Positions 53,097 through 64,000 of a stretch of DNA of 64,000 bases are shown in pieces. This DNA comes from Brugia malayi. Lineage: Eukaryota; Nematoda; Chromadorea; Rhabditida; Onchocercidae. Every line of letters begins with the position of its first letter. Within the stretch, counting starts at the first letter, position 1. The stretch spans positions 7,431,721 through 7,495,720 of the forward strand of contig NW_025062479.1 of the NCBI RefSeq assembly GCF_000002995.4, read 5' to 3'. Both the position numbers and the translations under genes were made by a program. The notes under the pieces are model-generated. The model saw nothing but the letters and a program-made list of their open reading frames with translations, was not told where the DNA came from and did no database searches.

Positions 53097-56000
53097 ATGA
53101 AACTGATTGTAGATTCTGGACATACAGGTGTTAATCAACTCGGTGGTGTATTTGTTAATGGTCGACCACTACCTGATTCAACCCGTCAAAAAATCGTTGA
53201 TTTGGCACATCAAGGAGCTCGGCCATGCGATATTTCAAGGATTTTGCAAGTCTCCAATGGGTAGAAATGTCATTTCTCTTTTTTAGAACTTATTCTTTTA
53301 GCTACAGGAAATGTGTTAGAAAAGGAGCATGAAATAACTATTGTCTAATGTAAAAACATGTTCACTAAAGCTTGAGCTTCTCGAGAACAAACTTAACCTT
53401 CTCATTAAGCTGTAACATAGTAAGACCAGACAGAAAAACATTGGATTGAATGATTGAGCAGTTACAGCAAAAAAATTTGGGAGGAAAGTTTTATTGACGA
53501 GATCCAATTAACTTGTGAATACTGTAATAATTTTGTAAAGGACGCAATAAAACGGTTTTGTTCAGATCGCTCAAACTGATGAAAACATGAAAACCATGTT
53601 TTGTCAGTTACATAGTATTTGTTTGGACTTCATTTTATCTTGGCAAGTTTACAATGCTAAGTCTAAACGATTTTCAAATGAATTCATATTGTGGTAATCA
53701 AATAAAGTTCCTTCTTTTTCCACTTTCGAATAAATTTTAAAATCGAATGCTGCTTTATTAATAATAAACAGCTTTAGCTGTTTTTATATTCACGAATTTC
53801 TCAGCTGTGTATCGAAAATTCTATGTCGATATTACGAATCGGGTACAATTAGACCACGAGCAATCGGCGGCTCAAAACCTCGTGTTGCGACAGTCAGTGT
53901 ATGCGATAAAATTGAAAGTTACAAACGCGAACAACCTTCCATTTTTGCTTGGGAAATACGGGATAAATTATTACACGAGAAGGTGTGCTCCCCCGATACA
54001 ATACCTAGCGTAAGTTTTGCACTATCTAAATAATATTTCTTAAATTTCTAGTCTTTAAATTTATAATTTCCTTCAAACGCTATCTTCCTCTCAGAATTTA
54101 AAGGTTAAACATATTCAGTTTAAATTAGAAAAATACAAAATCTTAATGATGTTAAATAACTTAGCATTGTGAAAAATTCCAGCAAGCAATTAATTGAATT
54201 ATATTATTCCGAGAAATGTAATGTTAGATTATGAATTATTTTGTCTTCAATACATTTTGGATTAAGTCTTTAAATTTGAATTCCATTAAAGTTAAAAGTT
54301 GAGATCTAATTTCATCTTTCTCCTTGATAATATAACTTGTAAGTGCTGATAGCCATTGCATTATGTTAATTTTGTTTCGCGAATTTCTGTGGCATACACG
54401 AAAGATTTCTATTATAATAACCGAATTAATTTTGAATCTTTCCAAAACTTAAATTAGTCATTTGATTACCATTTTCGAAAATTTCTTCCCAAATTCCTTC
54501 TATCATCAATTTTTGTACTCCTATTAAACATGGAAATACAGCAATGAATCAAATACAACTATTGATAAAACTATTGGTAAAATAACAGTATTGGAAATAT
54601 CAGTGCTTTAATAATTAAGTCTTTTAAGGCTGTAGTTGAAGCTATAATTGTCATAAATTATGCAAAACAGAACAATAACCTACTGGATCGCTTTATATTA
54701 CCATTTAGCAAATTAGACTGAATTTTAACACTAATAGTGACCAGCATTGTCATTTATTATAACAAAACAAGTTTGTTATAATTGCGATAATTGCTGTGAA
54801 ATTTCGATAGTGGCATACGTCTTAATATTAAATCTCAGATTAGTTGCCCATGCTAGTAAAAAAATGAATTAGAGAGCAAAAATCTAGATGAAAACAAGAC
54901 TTTTAAAAGTTTAACAGCAAGTATTACAGTTACAGTGCATACTTAATATACTAGTGAAAAGTTATTTGTATAATTTGAGGCATTTTTAATTAATTTAAAA
55001 TTCAATTACACTGAATTAGTTTGGGGATACGAAGAACATCTTTCTAAACTAAACAACGACATTTGACAAAATTTTTGTATTAAAATAACCAGCAAATGCA
55101 GTGATTTACCTATTTTAGATCAATGATTTATTTTGTTACTAAATTAAAATAAGGCTAAAAGGATTATATGCAAAATAAAACAGATCTGGGATCTTTGGTT
55201 AAAACAACTTTATTACTTTAAATAAAAAATATTTCTTTTAGAAATTTGTCTAGTTAATAATATCTGAAAATAATTAGAAAATGTAGTAATGTTATCACAT
55301 AGTACTCGGCAAATAATCAGGTATCACTTTCATTACAATAAGTAAATGGTATAATTATTCGAGACTGTTTACATCGTCTCTTCATATTTTTCAATTTGTT
55401 GGTTGATTTATTATTTTCTTGTCTCGGAAATCAAAAGGTTACTTAATTTGTGAACCTAACAAAGCAGTTAGTGAAGTGATTAATGTAATTTCTTTTTTTT
55501 TGTTTTGACAAAAGACATAAATAACTGGAAGGAATTTAAAATTTCTTTAAAAATTTATAGAATGAGTGAAAACTATCCATTAAGATGGAGTGCCCATGCT
55601 CTTAAGACTAAAATACATCTCGTATTAAGCTCAAAGGTTACAATAGTCACACTTCAGTTTGTCTTCTACTTCCTCCTTTTTTCTTGTCTTTCTTCTTTTT
55701 ATCTACACTTTTTTTCTTTCTTTTTATATCACTACTGAATCTATATAAAAACGGCTAACAAAGCATTATAAGGCAGGAAATATCATACTAAGAAGTACAA
55801 GGAAGCATTAAATCACAATACCATTTCATTAATACTAAAACAAATCATTACTATAATTAATTATAGGAGATTGTATAATTTCCCAAATAAAACCAAGATT
55901 CGATAAATTTTTTCTTGTGAATGAGCAATTGTGGATTTTTATGGTTCCATTCATGGAAAAGAATAATCCATGATCTGGAGTTGCAAGGTTTGCTTAATTT

Positions 56001-57008
56001 AATCAAGTATTTGGGTTCGCTGAACTGAAAACTAAACTTCAAGATAGTATGAAGTATGCATGATTTACTTTTTTTAAATGTAAGAAATTCGAGTTGCAGA
56101 AAAGCAGGTGATTAAGGCAAGGTTTAACTTGTTTTCAAATTTTTTCAAAATTTTTTAAGGATAGAGTAGTCCTTGCACAAATTCACAAAATTTTCTGTTC
56201 TCCATACTACTATTTCTTCTGCTGCCACCTGACCATATCAAAATTTGAGTAAGATGATTATGTGATAGGGTGACTATTCCAGCGCACAATTGTCATAAAA
56301 TAGGTTTTTATTGCAATTACTATGCGCTCAATCGGAAATGCACAGTTAGAAGAAAAAAGACAGAGCTAAAACATGGGTAGTTGTCTGCATGTGCGTATTT
56401 TAAAGGTGGTGACCTCAATGGTGAGGATGTGACATACATGTTTCACTTCATTTTTTACTGATTAACATGAGATAAGCCTAGCACGAGCAGTGCATTTCAA
56501 GTCCTATTCTAGCTGATGGCAAAGTGTTTCAACTGTGGTTTCATATTATAATAGTGATTTCACTATGCAACATATATTTAAAAACATATTCAGTTTTTGA
56601 TTATGTATATGAAATTTTTTCATAATAACTAATTCAGTGTTCGAAAAAATTTTCCAGCTCCATTGTTAAATCTTTTCAAAATGGCAGTTTCTGTGTTTGA
56701 TTACTCTGAAATCATCCGTTCAGAATGATTTTTTTTTTTTTTTTGATATTTTTTTTTAATCTAACATATTCCACTTATACTAGTTTAAACGTTCTTCTTT
56801 CTACAGGTGTCGTCGATCAACAGAGTACTGCGAAATCTAGCTGCAAAAAAGGAACAGCAAGCGATGCAAAATGATTTCTACGATCGGGCGCTGCGATATT
56901 CTTCAACCCAGTGGTACAATCAATGGCCGATGGGTGTACCTAGTGCCGTCGGTTTAGCGCAGTTACCACCACTGACACAGGCAAATCATCTTAATAAGAA
57001 AGATTCTG
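53097..57008 (+). CDS. vab-3: Pax6/eyeless/VAB-3-type transcription factor, 5' part (paired domain)
   Basis: Nuclear DNA-binding regulator of head, sensory and neural development in animals; vab-3 is the C. elegans Pax6 gene. Exons 53097-53260, 53805-54009 and 56807-57008 give 190 residues plus one base; introns are 544 and 2,797 bases. The start is ATG at 53097 ([14 protein letters not shown]), after an in-frame stop; a TGTAG at 53112 could alternatively be an acceptor, keeping the same frame. The whole paired domain is present: [33 protein letters not shown] with the Pax6-diagnostic Ile, Gln and Asn, [46 protein letters not shown]. The linker begins [20 protein letters not shown]. At about paired-domain position 55 it has Cys where vertebrate Pax6 has Gly (ILCRYYESG). 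No homeodomain is visible before 64000, so the gene is taken as cut by the window edge. Identity is certain at Pax6 level; one-to-one orthology is very likely. Confidence 0.96.
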
Positions 57009-57327
57009 GTAAGCTTCTTTGGTACAGTAATTACAAAGGCGGTTGGAAAGAATTGTTAATTTAGTAGTTTAAAAGAAGCGACAATTTAATTGCGAGGCGT
57101 AAACAGCAATTAATAAACACTCAGATAGTAATTAATAATCGTCAAGTAATTAATAATCAGTGATCACCCTGACTAGTACAGATTTTAATACTTTCCATTT
57201 ACAAATGTCAAGTTACTGATATCTTTTTTGTTTTTTGCTTTTCTTCATATACTTCATAAATTTCTCTCTTGTTAATGAAAATTTTGTTATATCAATGAAC
57301 TGGAAGCAATTTAATATCAGAAAGAGT

Positions 57328-57384
57328 AAGTATGCATGCATGTATGTATGTTGTATGTGCAGGGTATGTGTGTACGTATGTGTT
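57328..57384. repeat. ATGC/GTAT microsatellite
   Basis: Imperfect run of GCATGCATGTATGTATG and GTATGTGTGTACGTATGTG units. The frames through it on both strands (VCVYVCV and similar) are repeat-driven. Confidence 0.7.
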
Positions 57385-59861
57385 GTATCAGCCCAACAGC
57401 ACCTGACATATGTCATTCCTAATTAATGTCCATTCTAAACAATTAAAGTTTACTACTTTTTTGAATTCAATCAACAAAGAAGAAAAAGCGGCCAAAAGTG
57501 ACATTCCTTTACAATGAAAAGGAGCAAAACTTTTTATTTAGAGACAGTGATTAGGACGCATTTTTCAAGTTACTCAGATAACTCAGATACAATAATTCAG
57601 AAACACGCAACAGTACATTTTGGATAATTTGTCATTTAAATCTTTTCAAAAAATGATTAATGGGCCTCGACGGAAACAAATCATAGTAAACTGAACAGAA
57701 ATTTCAAACAGCATAGTGCATGTCCATTAATGGTGTTGACGACTATTTGACGACGAAAAATGTAGTTCAAATCATCATGTTTCACCTTATACATGCATTA
57801 CGGTACACTTCTAAAACCAGTAAGGTTCATTATTATTTTTTATTCTCACAAGTGATTGCAGAGGCTGATACTGATAACTAATAACGGAAAAAGCTATCAG
57901 AGAAAATAAATGGAATCAGGAGAGTTATTTGGAAACACAGATATTGTTTAAGTCATAAATCAGTGATCAAAGTGCTTGAAGAAAAAAATCAGTGCCTAGG
58001 AAAATTTTTGTTAATAAATGAAAACATAAATCTTGTGATCGCTACAAAGTGAAAATTGGCAAACTTTTCCCACTAATAATTTTGATTACTAATGTTTGAT
58101 TTTCAGTTGTAAAATTCTTTCAACTTTATGCTGGAAACTTACATTACTTCTCACCAATTTATCAGCTTTAATGTACTATTTGTTCACCAAATATTTTAAT
58201 GTCTTCCAATTAGAATTATTTTTTTTCCAAAGTTTAATGCAGCTCTGAAGATTGCATATAAATTCATGATATACATTTTGTTTTAATAGATGCATCCAAC
58301 ATTTGTACTCTTACCATAGCCTTTAAATTGAAGTTAGTGTTAAACATTTTAAAAGGTTTTCATTAAAGGCAAAGTATTTCCTTATCGTGTTTTCCATTTC
58401 TGTAAATCTGGCATTTTTTTGGCGACAAAGTGGCGCCGAAACTAAACCACAAAAGCAGCAGTTAAGTGTTTGAGGACGCGCAGTGCAATATTCTGATATA
58501 GATAGTTGATGACATTTCGATGCTTTGCTGTCAGTTTAAATTTTTGAATTTATCGAAAGATTTTTAAAGCTTTTGCATCAGTGAGCAATATTTAATCCTT
58601 AAAATTTTACCAAATATTCAAAAAAAAGTCAGTAATAGAATTTTTACGTCTATCTTTTGGAAATAACTTAGAACTTAAAGAAAGCTTCTTGTTAACTCGA
58701 ACTCCAGGAAATATTCCAAATCTTGTACAGTTTAACATTAGTATTACTGTTTCCTGTAAACTAACAGCAAGGATCTATAGTTTTCTAAAATCTATTATCA
58801 AAATTAAATTGCAATATGAAATCTCATATACGTTTAACTCAGGTAAAAAGAATCAAGAAAAGATTCGATTTTCCAGATGATTAAGGATTCTGAAATACCC
58901 GTCCCAAAGCGCTAAGGAAATTTGAATAAGAATTTAGTGCAGTGACTCTTCAAATTACTTGAAACATCGTTATTTCTGTTTTCAAGATCAAACATCTTAT
59001 CTGGACTTGTAGAGTGCTGAAATGTCTTTCTGAAAATTCTCAACTTTTGGCTTGCAAATTGTAATGCCGTTTCTAAACCCGATTTATCAGGTCCTAGGAC
59101 ACGAATCATTTTCAATCAATATCTCATGATTTTAAACCTTTCCATTGTTATTATTATTATTTCTTAAGCGATCGTAACACTTGAAATTAGCGAAGAGAAA
59201 GATTGCTGATGATGCTGGACTGTATCAGTTACGTTACTGGAATCTCTTGGTTGACTGCTCCCATCAAATCCCACATGAATGATTTGGCATAAGACTACAA
59301 GTGAACAGTAGTAGCTCATTATTTTATATTTCCAGAGGGGAAGTATTTTCTTATTTGCACCTACATTACGTATCATATATCAAATACTATTTCGCTTTCT
59401 AGATATCTCCTCTTATATAAGATTATAACTGAATTGAAGTAGAATGGAAAGAGCAAGTAAAAATAAAAATAGTGCAGTGGAGATGCATAGTTTCAGTGAT
59501 TTACTGTTTAGGTGAGGTGAATGACTTTCAATCTACCTTACAGAAACTTCATCCAGACTATATTTTCTCGACTATTGTGTCTTTTGCCTAAAGCACGGAG
59601 TTTTATTTGTCCAAAATTCGTGATTCCATTTATGGAAGTTTCAGATTTGTGTTAACCTTCAATCTTTGCAAACTCAGTTCCAACTACTATTTGAACAAAA
59701 CAATGAGCAGTAGCAGAATAGGCCGACACAATTAAAACTGCAACGAACTTGCATTTGCCATTTCTTTCGATGGCAAGAGAGCTGGTAATGAAACGTCAAG
59801 TGGAAGATGTTCAGTGAGTCGTGCGCATGCAGGGAACGCGTGCTTGTAAATGTGCGTAAGT

Positions 59862-59912
59862 TTGTGTATGTAGATGTATGTATATATGTGTATGTGTATG
59901 TGTATGAATGTG
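59862..59912. repeat. GTAT/GTGTAT microsatellite
   Basis: About 50 bases of GTGTATG, TATATATG and GTGTATG units. Confidence 0.75.
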
Positions 59913-60596
59913 ATTCACTACTGTCATACCTAATGATGGAAACTTGTTTCCCTTCCTGCTCTAATATCCTTTGAATTTAGGCAGAATAAAATCTGCATCT
60001 TTAGAAACTTCTCCGTTTTATACTAAAGTGATTTGTTTTTCACAAGTAATTTCTGTTTGATGTTATGAGGATTACTGGCCGATATTTCGGAACTTAAGGA
60101 AGCTTTTAAATTGGTTATTCTGGCTTTAAGAACAAGACAGAGCAAATAGTTTTATGAATCAGTTTAAATTTTCGCATTGAATGAAACTTATCAGTCTTAT
60201 CAGTAAGTATTAGTTTAATATCACTGCATATAGTTAAATGGAAGCGTAGAACTTTTCCAAAAAATATTTGCAAGGCTGATAAGACATGCAAACCAAAGAC
60301 CATTCAAATGTCCCATCATCTTTTTTCATTTTACTGAAATACTCCGGTTATCGAAAGTGCGCAGGCGATTTCAACTTATTTGTATAGGCCATGTTGCTAA
60401 TACATATATCTTTGTGTAGAGCTCAAAGTGATAATGGAAATCAGTTTTGCGAATACAGTTATAAATGAGCGACAATTGAAGAATTTCGATTTTCAAGTCA
60501 GGTTTGAAGAACATTTTAGCGAAGAAGACACTTTTAAGTATAAACACATGCAAGACTTCGTTGTTATTTAAGATCCACATCCTTCAAAAATTATAG

Positions 60597-60661
60597 AGAC
60601 AGCCATGAATGCGCATGTGCGGCTGCTCCGTAAAGTGGATCAATCATGTCATCTCTATCAG
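60597..60661 (+). CDS. Candidate Pax6 linker exon
   Basis: Acceptor AAAATTATAG, 65 bases, donor GTAGGC. It supplies the two bases needed after the Pax6 donor at 57008 and reads ETAMNAHVRLLRKVDQSCHL before YQ, ending in phase 0. It is GC-richer than its flanks. The sequence does not resemble known Pax6 linkers, which are poorly conserved anyway. The fit in phase could be chance. Confidence 0.22.
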
Positions 60662-60794
60662 GTAGGCCAAGAAAGAAAAAATCTTGCGGAAATGAAATTC
60701 AACTGATAGAATAATGTATTTGAAGATATCATTCTGGACTGCATATATGAGAGGAACTGAAACTGGTGGTTATTTTGAATGATATAATTTCCAG

Positions 60795-60866
60795 GGTCAT
60801 GCCAAGCTAAAGGATTCTGGAGAATACAAAGAGGAACATAAAGATGGAAGGAATCATGGAGTTGAA
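60795..60866 (+). CDS. Candidate Pax6 linker exon, charged
   Basis: Acceptor AATTTCCAG, 72 bases in phase 0, donor GTAACT. It reads GHAKLKDSGEYKEEHKDGRN and then HGVE. It would follow the 60597-60661 candidate in frame. Without splicing the frame continues to a stop near 60930. Support is only splice signals, phase and composition. Confidence 0.22.
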
Positions 60867-61030
60867 GTAACTCAACTGTTTTTGGCGAGATTCATTTTCT
60901 TAAAAGGGACGAGGGACGTGCCCATTAAATGATTTCCATTTTTAGATGTGCGGAAATAGGAGGAGGATGATGAGGGAAGGGAAGAAAGGTTGGAGTGGAT
61001 GCATCCGCTATATTCCGTCAAACACATAGA

Positions 61031-61099
61031 CACAGGCACACGCGCACTATTAACACACACATACATACACATGCACACACACGCACATACATGCATATC
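61031..61099. repeat. CA-rich microsatellite
   Basis: CACAGGCACACGCGCAC, ACACACACATACATACACATG and CACACACACGCACATACATG units. Open frames on both strands over it are repeat-driven. Confidence 0.85.
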
Positions 61100-62029
61100 C
61101 CTGAAACCAGAAGTGGGATGTATTGTAGCAAATTGTTCTTTTCAAGTAACGGCAGTAAATGGATTCTTTGTGGTTCTGTGGAATCCGTGTCCCACTTAGC
61201 AATGTATTTCTTCTGATATAATATTGTGTGATAATAGAAGTTTGTAACAGATCCCGACATTTAATAACCTAGATGTGAGCATAAGTCCGGACTTCCTGAA
61301 AAAAAGTTTGGGACAAAGTTTAGAGAGCATATTGTTCCATGATTGCTACGTCGTGTCAGTAAGAAACATAAGCAAGTGGAGGGATTAAACTTGGCCAGAT
61401 GCGCTAATCAATTTGACGATAATACAGACTATTGTTGGAATCATGCACTCTTTATGAAAAATACTTATTTTCTCTTATTCTAATCAAAGTTAACATAGAT
61501 TAATAAAGAATAAGCCAGTAGTTGTACATCTTTAATAGCCAAGTATTGACTTTTAACAAACAACTGCCAAAAAAGCTATTAAATAAGCAGTAATCCTTAG
61601 ATCTCAAAACAGCAAAATGTAAAAGTTACCTTGCCTACACTTAAGGATTTTTTGGTGTTAGAAGTGATAACTTGACGAGATTTTGATTGAGTTCGTGATG
61701 AAGATGTCGAGAACTGACGGCTGTGGGAGCGATTAAGTCATTGCTTTCCTTCTTGTGTTCAACAGATAAATAATGGAGGGAGTGTGTCGAAGTGTCACAT
61801 CGCGGAGACCATTCACAGCATAATTATTAGCCAGTACATAACTTTTGTAATTTGGTGCACGTCCTCATACTTGCGACGCTAACCGTAACAATTTTTTTGA
61901 GATAATACTGCTTTATGGGTTATTTGTGATCCATTTAGTAAACTGAAGGTCAGTGTCGGTATCAGTATCATTACCGCACCGATATAGCTGCAGTATCACA
62001 GATTAAAAGGGGTATGGAACCCGATCGCC

Positions 62030-62344
62030 ATGAGCGATGAAGTCAGTGAGTCAGTTAGTCAGTTATTCAATCAGTTAGTCAATCACTTTCTCTCACCAAA
62101 GCAATCCATCATCATGTTTGTATGGGAGCACAGCTCGTATCGTATCCATCGACCAGGAGAAGTATATATTGGCAAACTACCGTATCCGCCGCGGAGGCCC
62201 CGATACCTGCAACCGGAAATTATTTTTGGTTGCTTTACACGTCCCATGTGTTCTCTGTCCCTCCTTTTCCCGTACCTTTCTTCTTTTTTAGGAGAGCGAA
62301 GTCAGATGATATTTTCAAGAGGCACTTTTAGTAATTCATTGTGA
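62030..62344 (+). other. GC-richer segment with a 104-codon frame
   Basis: ATG at 62030 opens MSDEVSESVSQLFNQLV; the first third is encoded by a GTCAGTTA tandem repeat. The middle reads HRPGEVYIGKLPYPPRRPRY. A second frame is open over the same bases. No domain, no splice partner; I leave it as an open frame only. Confidence 0.2.
62041..62086. repeat. Tandem repeat of about 8 bp (GTCAGTTA)
   Basis: AGTCAGTGAGTCAGTTAGTC and following variants (AGTTATTCAATCAGTTAGTC) repeat about five times. Confidence 0.75.
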
Positions 62345-64000
62345 TATTTTTCTTCTATTCCACTTACCTGTTTTGCTCGTCGCGACACGACCACTGTCAT
62401 CAAACTTATATTCCTGAACCCACACTGCTTCTACGGCAGGCCTGGACTCCGTTTGCTTAGCTATCCCATTTCCAGTAGCTCAGTATCTGGGTCTGGCTCC
62501 TAAACAGCACCCAATCACCATTTTCAAATATCCATTGCAAATGCAGAGTGAGTTTCGTTCTTCATTCATCAGCTGTTTTTGTTATTAGTACCTATCAAAC
62601 AACTTAATTTCATTCTAACTTTTCATTCAGTCTAAATCTTTCCTTTTTTTGCTCCATTCTATTACTTACAAAAAATAAGACTGAACTACCCAACAACCTG
62701 AATGGTATTGTTTTCGGAGTTTTATAATTCTGCTGGACTTTAATATGGAATCATCGCATTTCTTAATATAATACTATCATATTTCCGTTGTATGAAGGAT
62801 GAGAAATTTCTAAGAGCCTATATTGACTTGATTGAGAATCAAGAATTGTTCGAGGCATATCGGTGACGATGATAAGACACATGAGCACTTTTAATTTCTA
62901 AGAAGAACACTCTTCCAAATATTTCCTGCTAATTTTTGTAAGAGGCATAAATAATTAAATTATGGTCTTGAATAATCAATTTAAGTTTTGCCAAATAAAA
63001 TTGCCACATTGAGCATATTATCATAATTCGATCAGATAGCTGAAATGCAAAATTCATTCAATAAGCGTTCTCAAACCCTAAGCATTCAGCACATCGGTGC
63101 TACAGCCAATCTTAGTGCTACCACTACTATCACGATAATTAGTGCTATTATTAATATTATTATCTAACAGCTATTATAAACAACACTGCTGCTAAAACAT
63201 CCAGCCGATCACTTTTTCAACAGCTAATTCGTTTCTGCAATAATATTTGTCTCTTGACATCTTTTTGCAAAAGCTTTTTCTTTTATACCATTTTTCTTTG
63301 TTGATCTTTAACTTCTCAAGTTAATAGCAAAAATGACATAGGCCGACAATGTAAGTTGTATTTTAGATGCACAGAAAGAAATTACGAAAATTCTCCGGAA
63401 ATTTCCTACTGCATGTAGATGACAGAATCTTTGTTTTTTTCTAATAATGAACGACGTATATATTCTAGCACACAACAACCTGTTTCCAAAACAGCATTTT
63501 AATTTCTAAGGCAAAGAACCAATAAAGAAATTTTTGTAATAGTTTACTTTTTTTTAATTACTATAAAATGCAAATTGAAATTGTATGCAAAGTTGTTTAA
63601 TTCTTTAATTTTAATCAGCTGATTCGCTACAGTATCAGATTTTTATTACGGATAAATTTTTGGTATGATAATAGAATTTATTTAACCAATTTCTTAATTT
63701 GTACTAAATTTTCATGATCATATTACTGAAGTTTCTCTTAATTAATTCGTAGCAGCAAGCTATCAATTACTGCTGTGATTATATTTTCAGCTACTGAAAT
63801 TTTCTTTTAGCAAATATTTTGGTTTTGTTGCGAAAATTTCAAGCATATGCCGATTTGCACTTTAAGCTGTAAAAAACTAATCCATGTCATATCTTTAACT
63901 CGAGAATAACCTATAGATTTGGACTGTCCTGAAGTAGATGCTAGAAGAGCACAAGCTTATTTCGTCTTTCGTATTGAAATAACATAAACTGATTGAAAAT

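Larger units (their letters stand above)
57009..64000. other. Probable Pax6 intron and unknown downstream sequence
   Basis: After the donor GTAAGC at 57009 the next Pax6 exon must begin with two bases completing a G-initial codon. No homeobox (no VWFSNRRAKWR-like frame) is seen to the end of the window. The stretch holds CA/GT microsatellites, a GTCAGTTA repeat and the two candidate linker exons listed separately. Confidence 0.5.

Noticed and set aside
57213..57426. Frames of 63-67 codons over the GTAT/GCAT repeat
   Set aside because: Repeat-driven (VCVYVCV, HTYTHT) and mirrored on both strands.
60872..61260. Frames of 69-80 codons on both strands rich in Cys, Val, Met, His and Thr
   Set aside because: They are translations of a CA/GT microsatellite.

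Overview
The window looks like nuclear DNA of a nematode, most likely a filarial or other clade III parasite. It is very AT-rich, intron-rich and gene-poor, with GT-AG introns, TTTCAG-type acceptors, (TAA)n and CA/GT microsatellites, and three genes of recognisable animal families. I see no rRNA, tRNA, CRISPR array, prophage or transposase. Gene models were built by hand from reading frame, splice sites and phase; small uncertainties remain where stated.

Layout. 1-4.5 kb: AT-rich flank with no supported gene. 4.5-13.7 kb, plus strand: a cadherin of about 26 exons and 1,290 residues, with a signal peptide, about eight cadherin repeats, a membrane-adjacent domain, one membrane span and a tail of about 140 residues. 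14.96-15.45 kb, minus strand: a probable two-exon, 113-residue single-pass membrane protein, convergent with the cadherin. 17.1-18.6 kb, plus strand: a weaker cluster of exon-like segments. 19.69-22.45 kb, minus strand: a complete seven-exon rhodopsin-family GPCR of 382 residues, of neuropeptide Y/F receptor type. 22.5-53 kb: a 30-kb gene-poor stretch with microsatellites, near-perfect hairpins and a few low-confidence exon candidates (31.8, 32.4-32.8, 33.4-33.7, 39.7, 43.8-45.0 and 45.2-45.7 kb). 53.04-57.0 kb and beyond, plus strand: the 5' part of a Pax6/eyeless/vab-3 homologue. Three exons encode the complete paired domain and part of the linker; the homeobox is not in the window, so the gene probably runs past the right edge.

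Functional reading. The three firm genes are an adhesion receptor, a neuropeptide-type receptor and a neural/head patterning transcription factor. Nothing indicates that they form one pathway; this is ordinary eukaryotic neighbourhood. The long gene-poor stretch upstream of Pax6 would suit a developmental regulatory landscape, but that is inference. I did not find a convincing undescribed system. The observations most worth checking are the small membrane-protein gene, the cadherin's membrane-adjacent domain, the Pax6 start region and linker, a perfect 26-bp palindrome inside a cadherin coding exon, and two long hairpins in the intergenic DNA.
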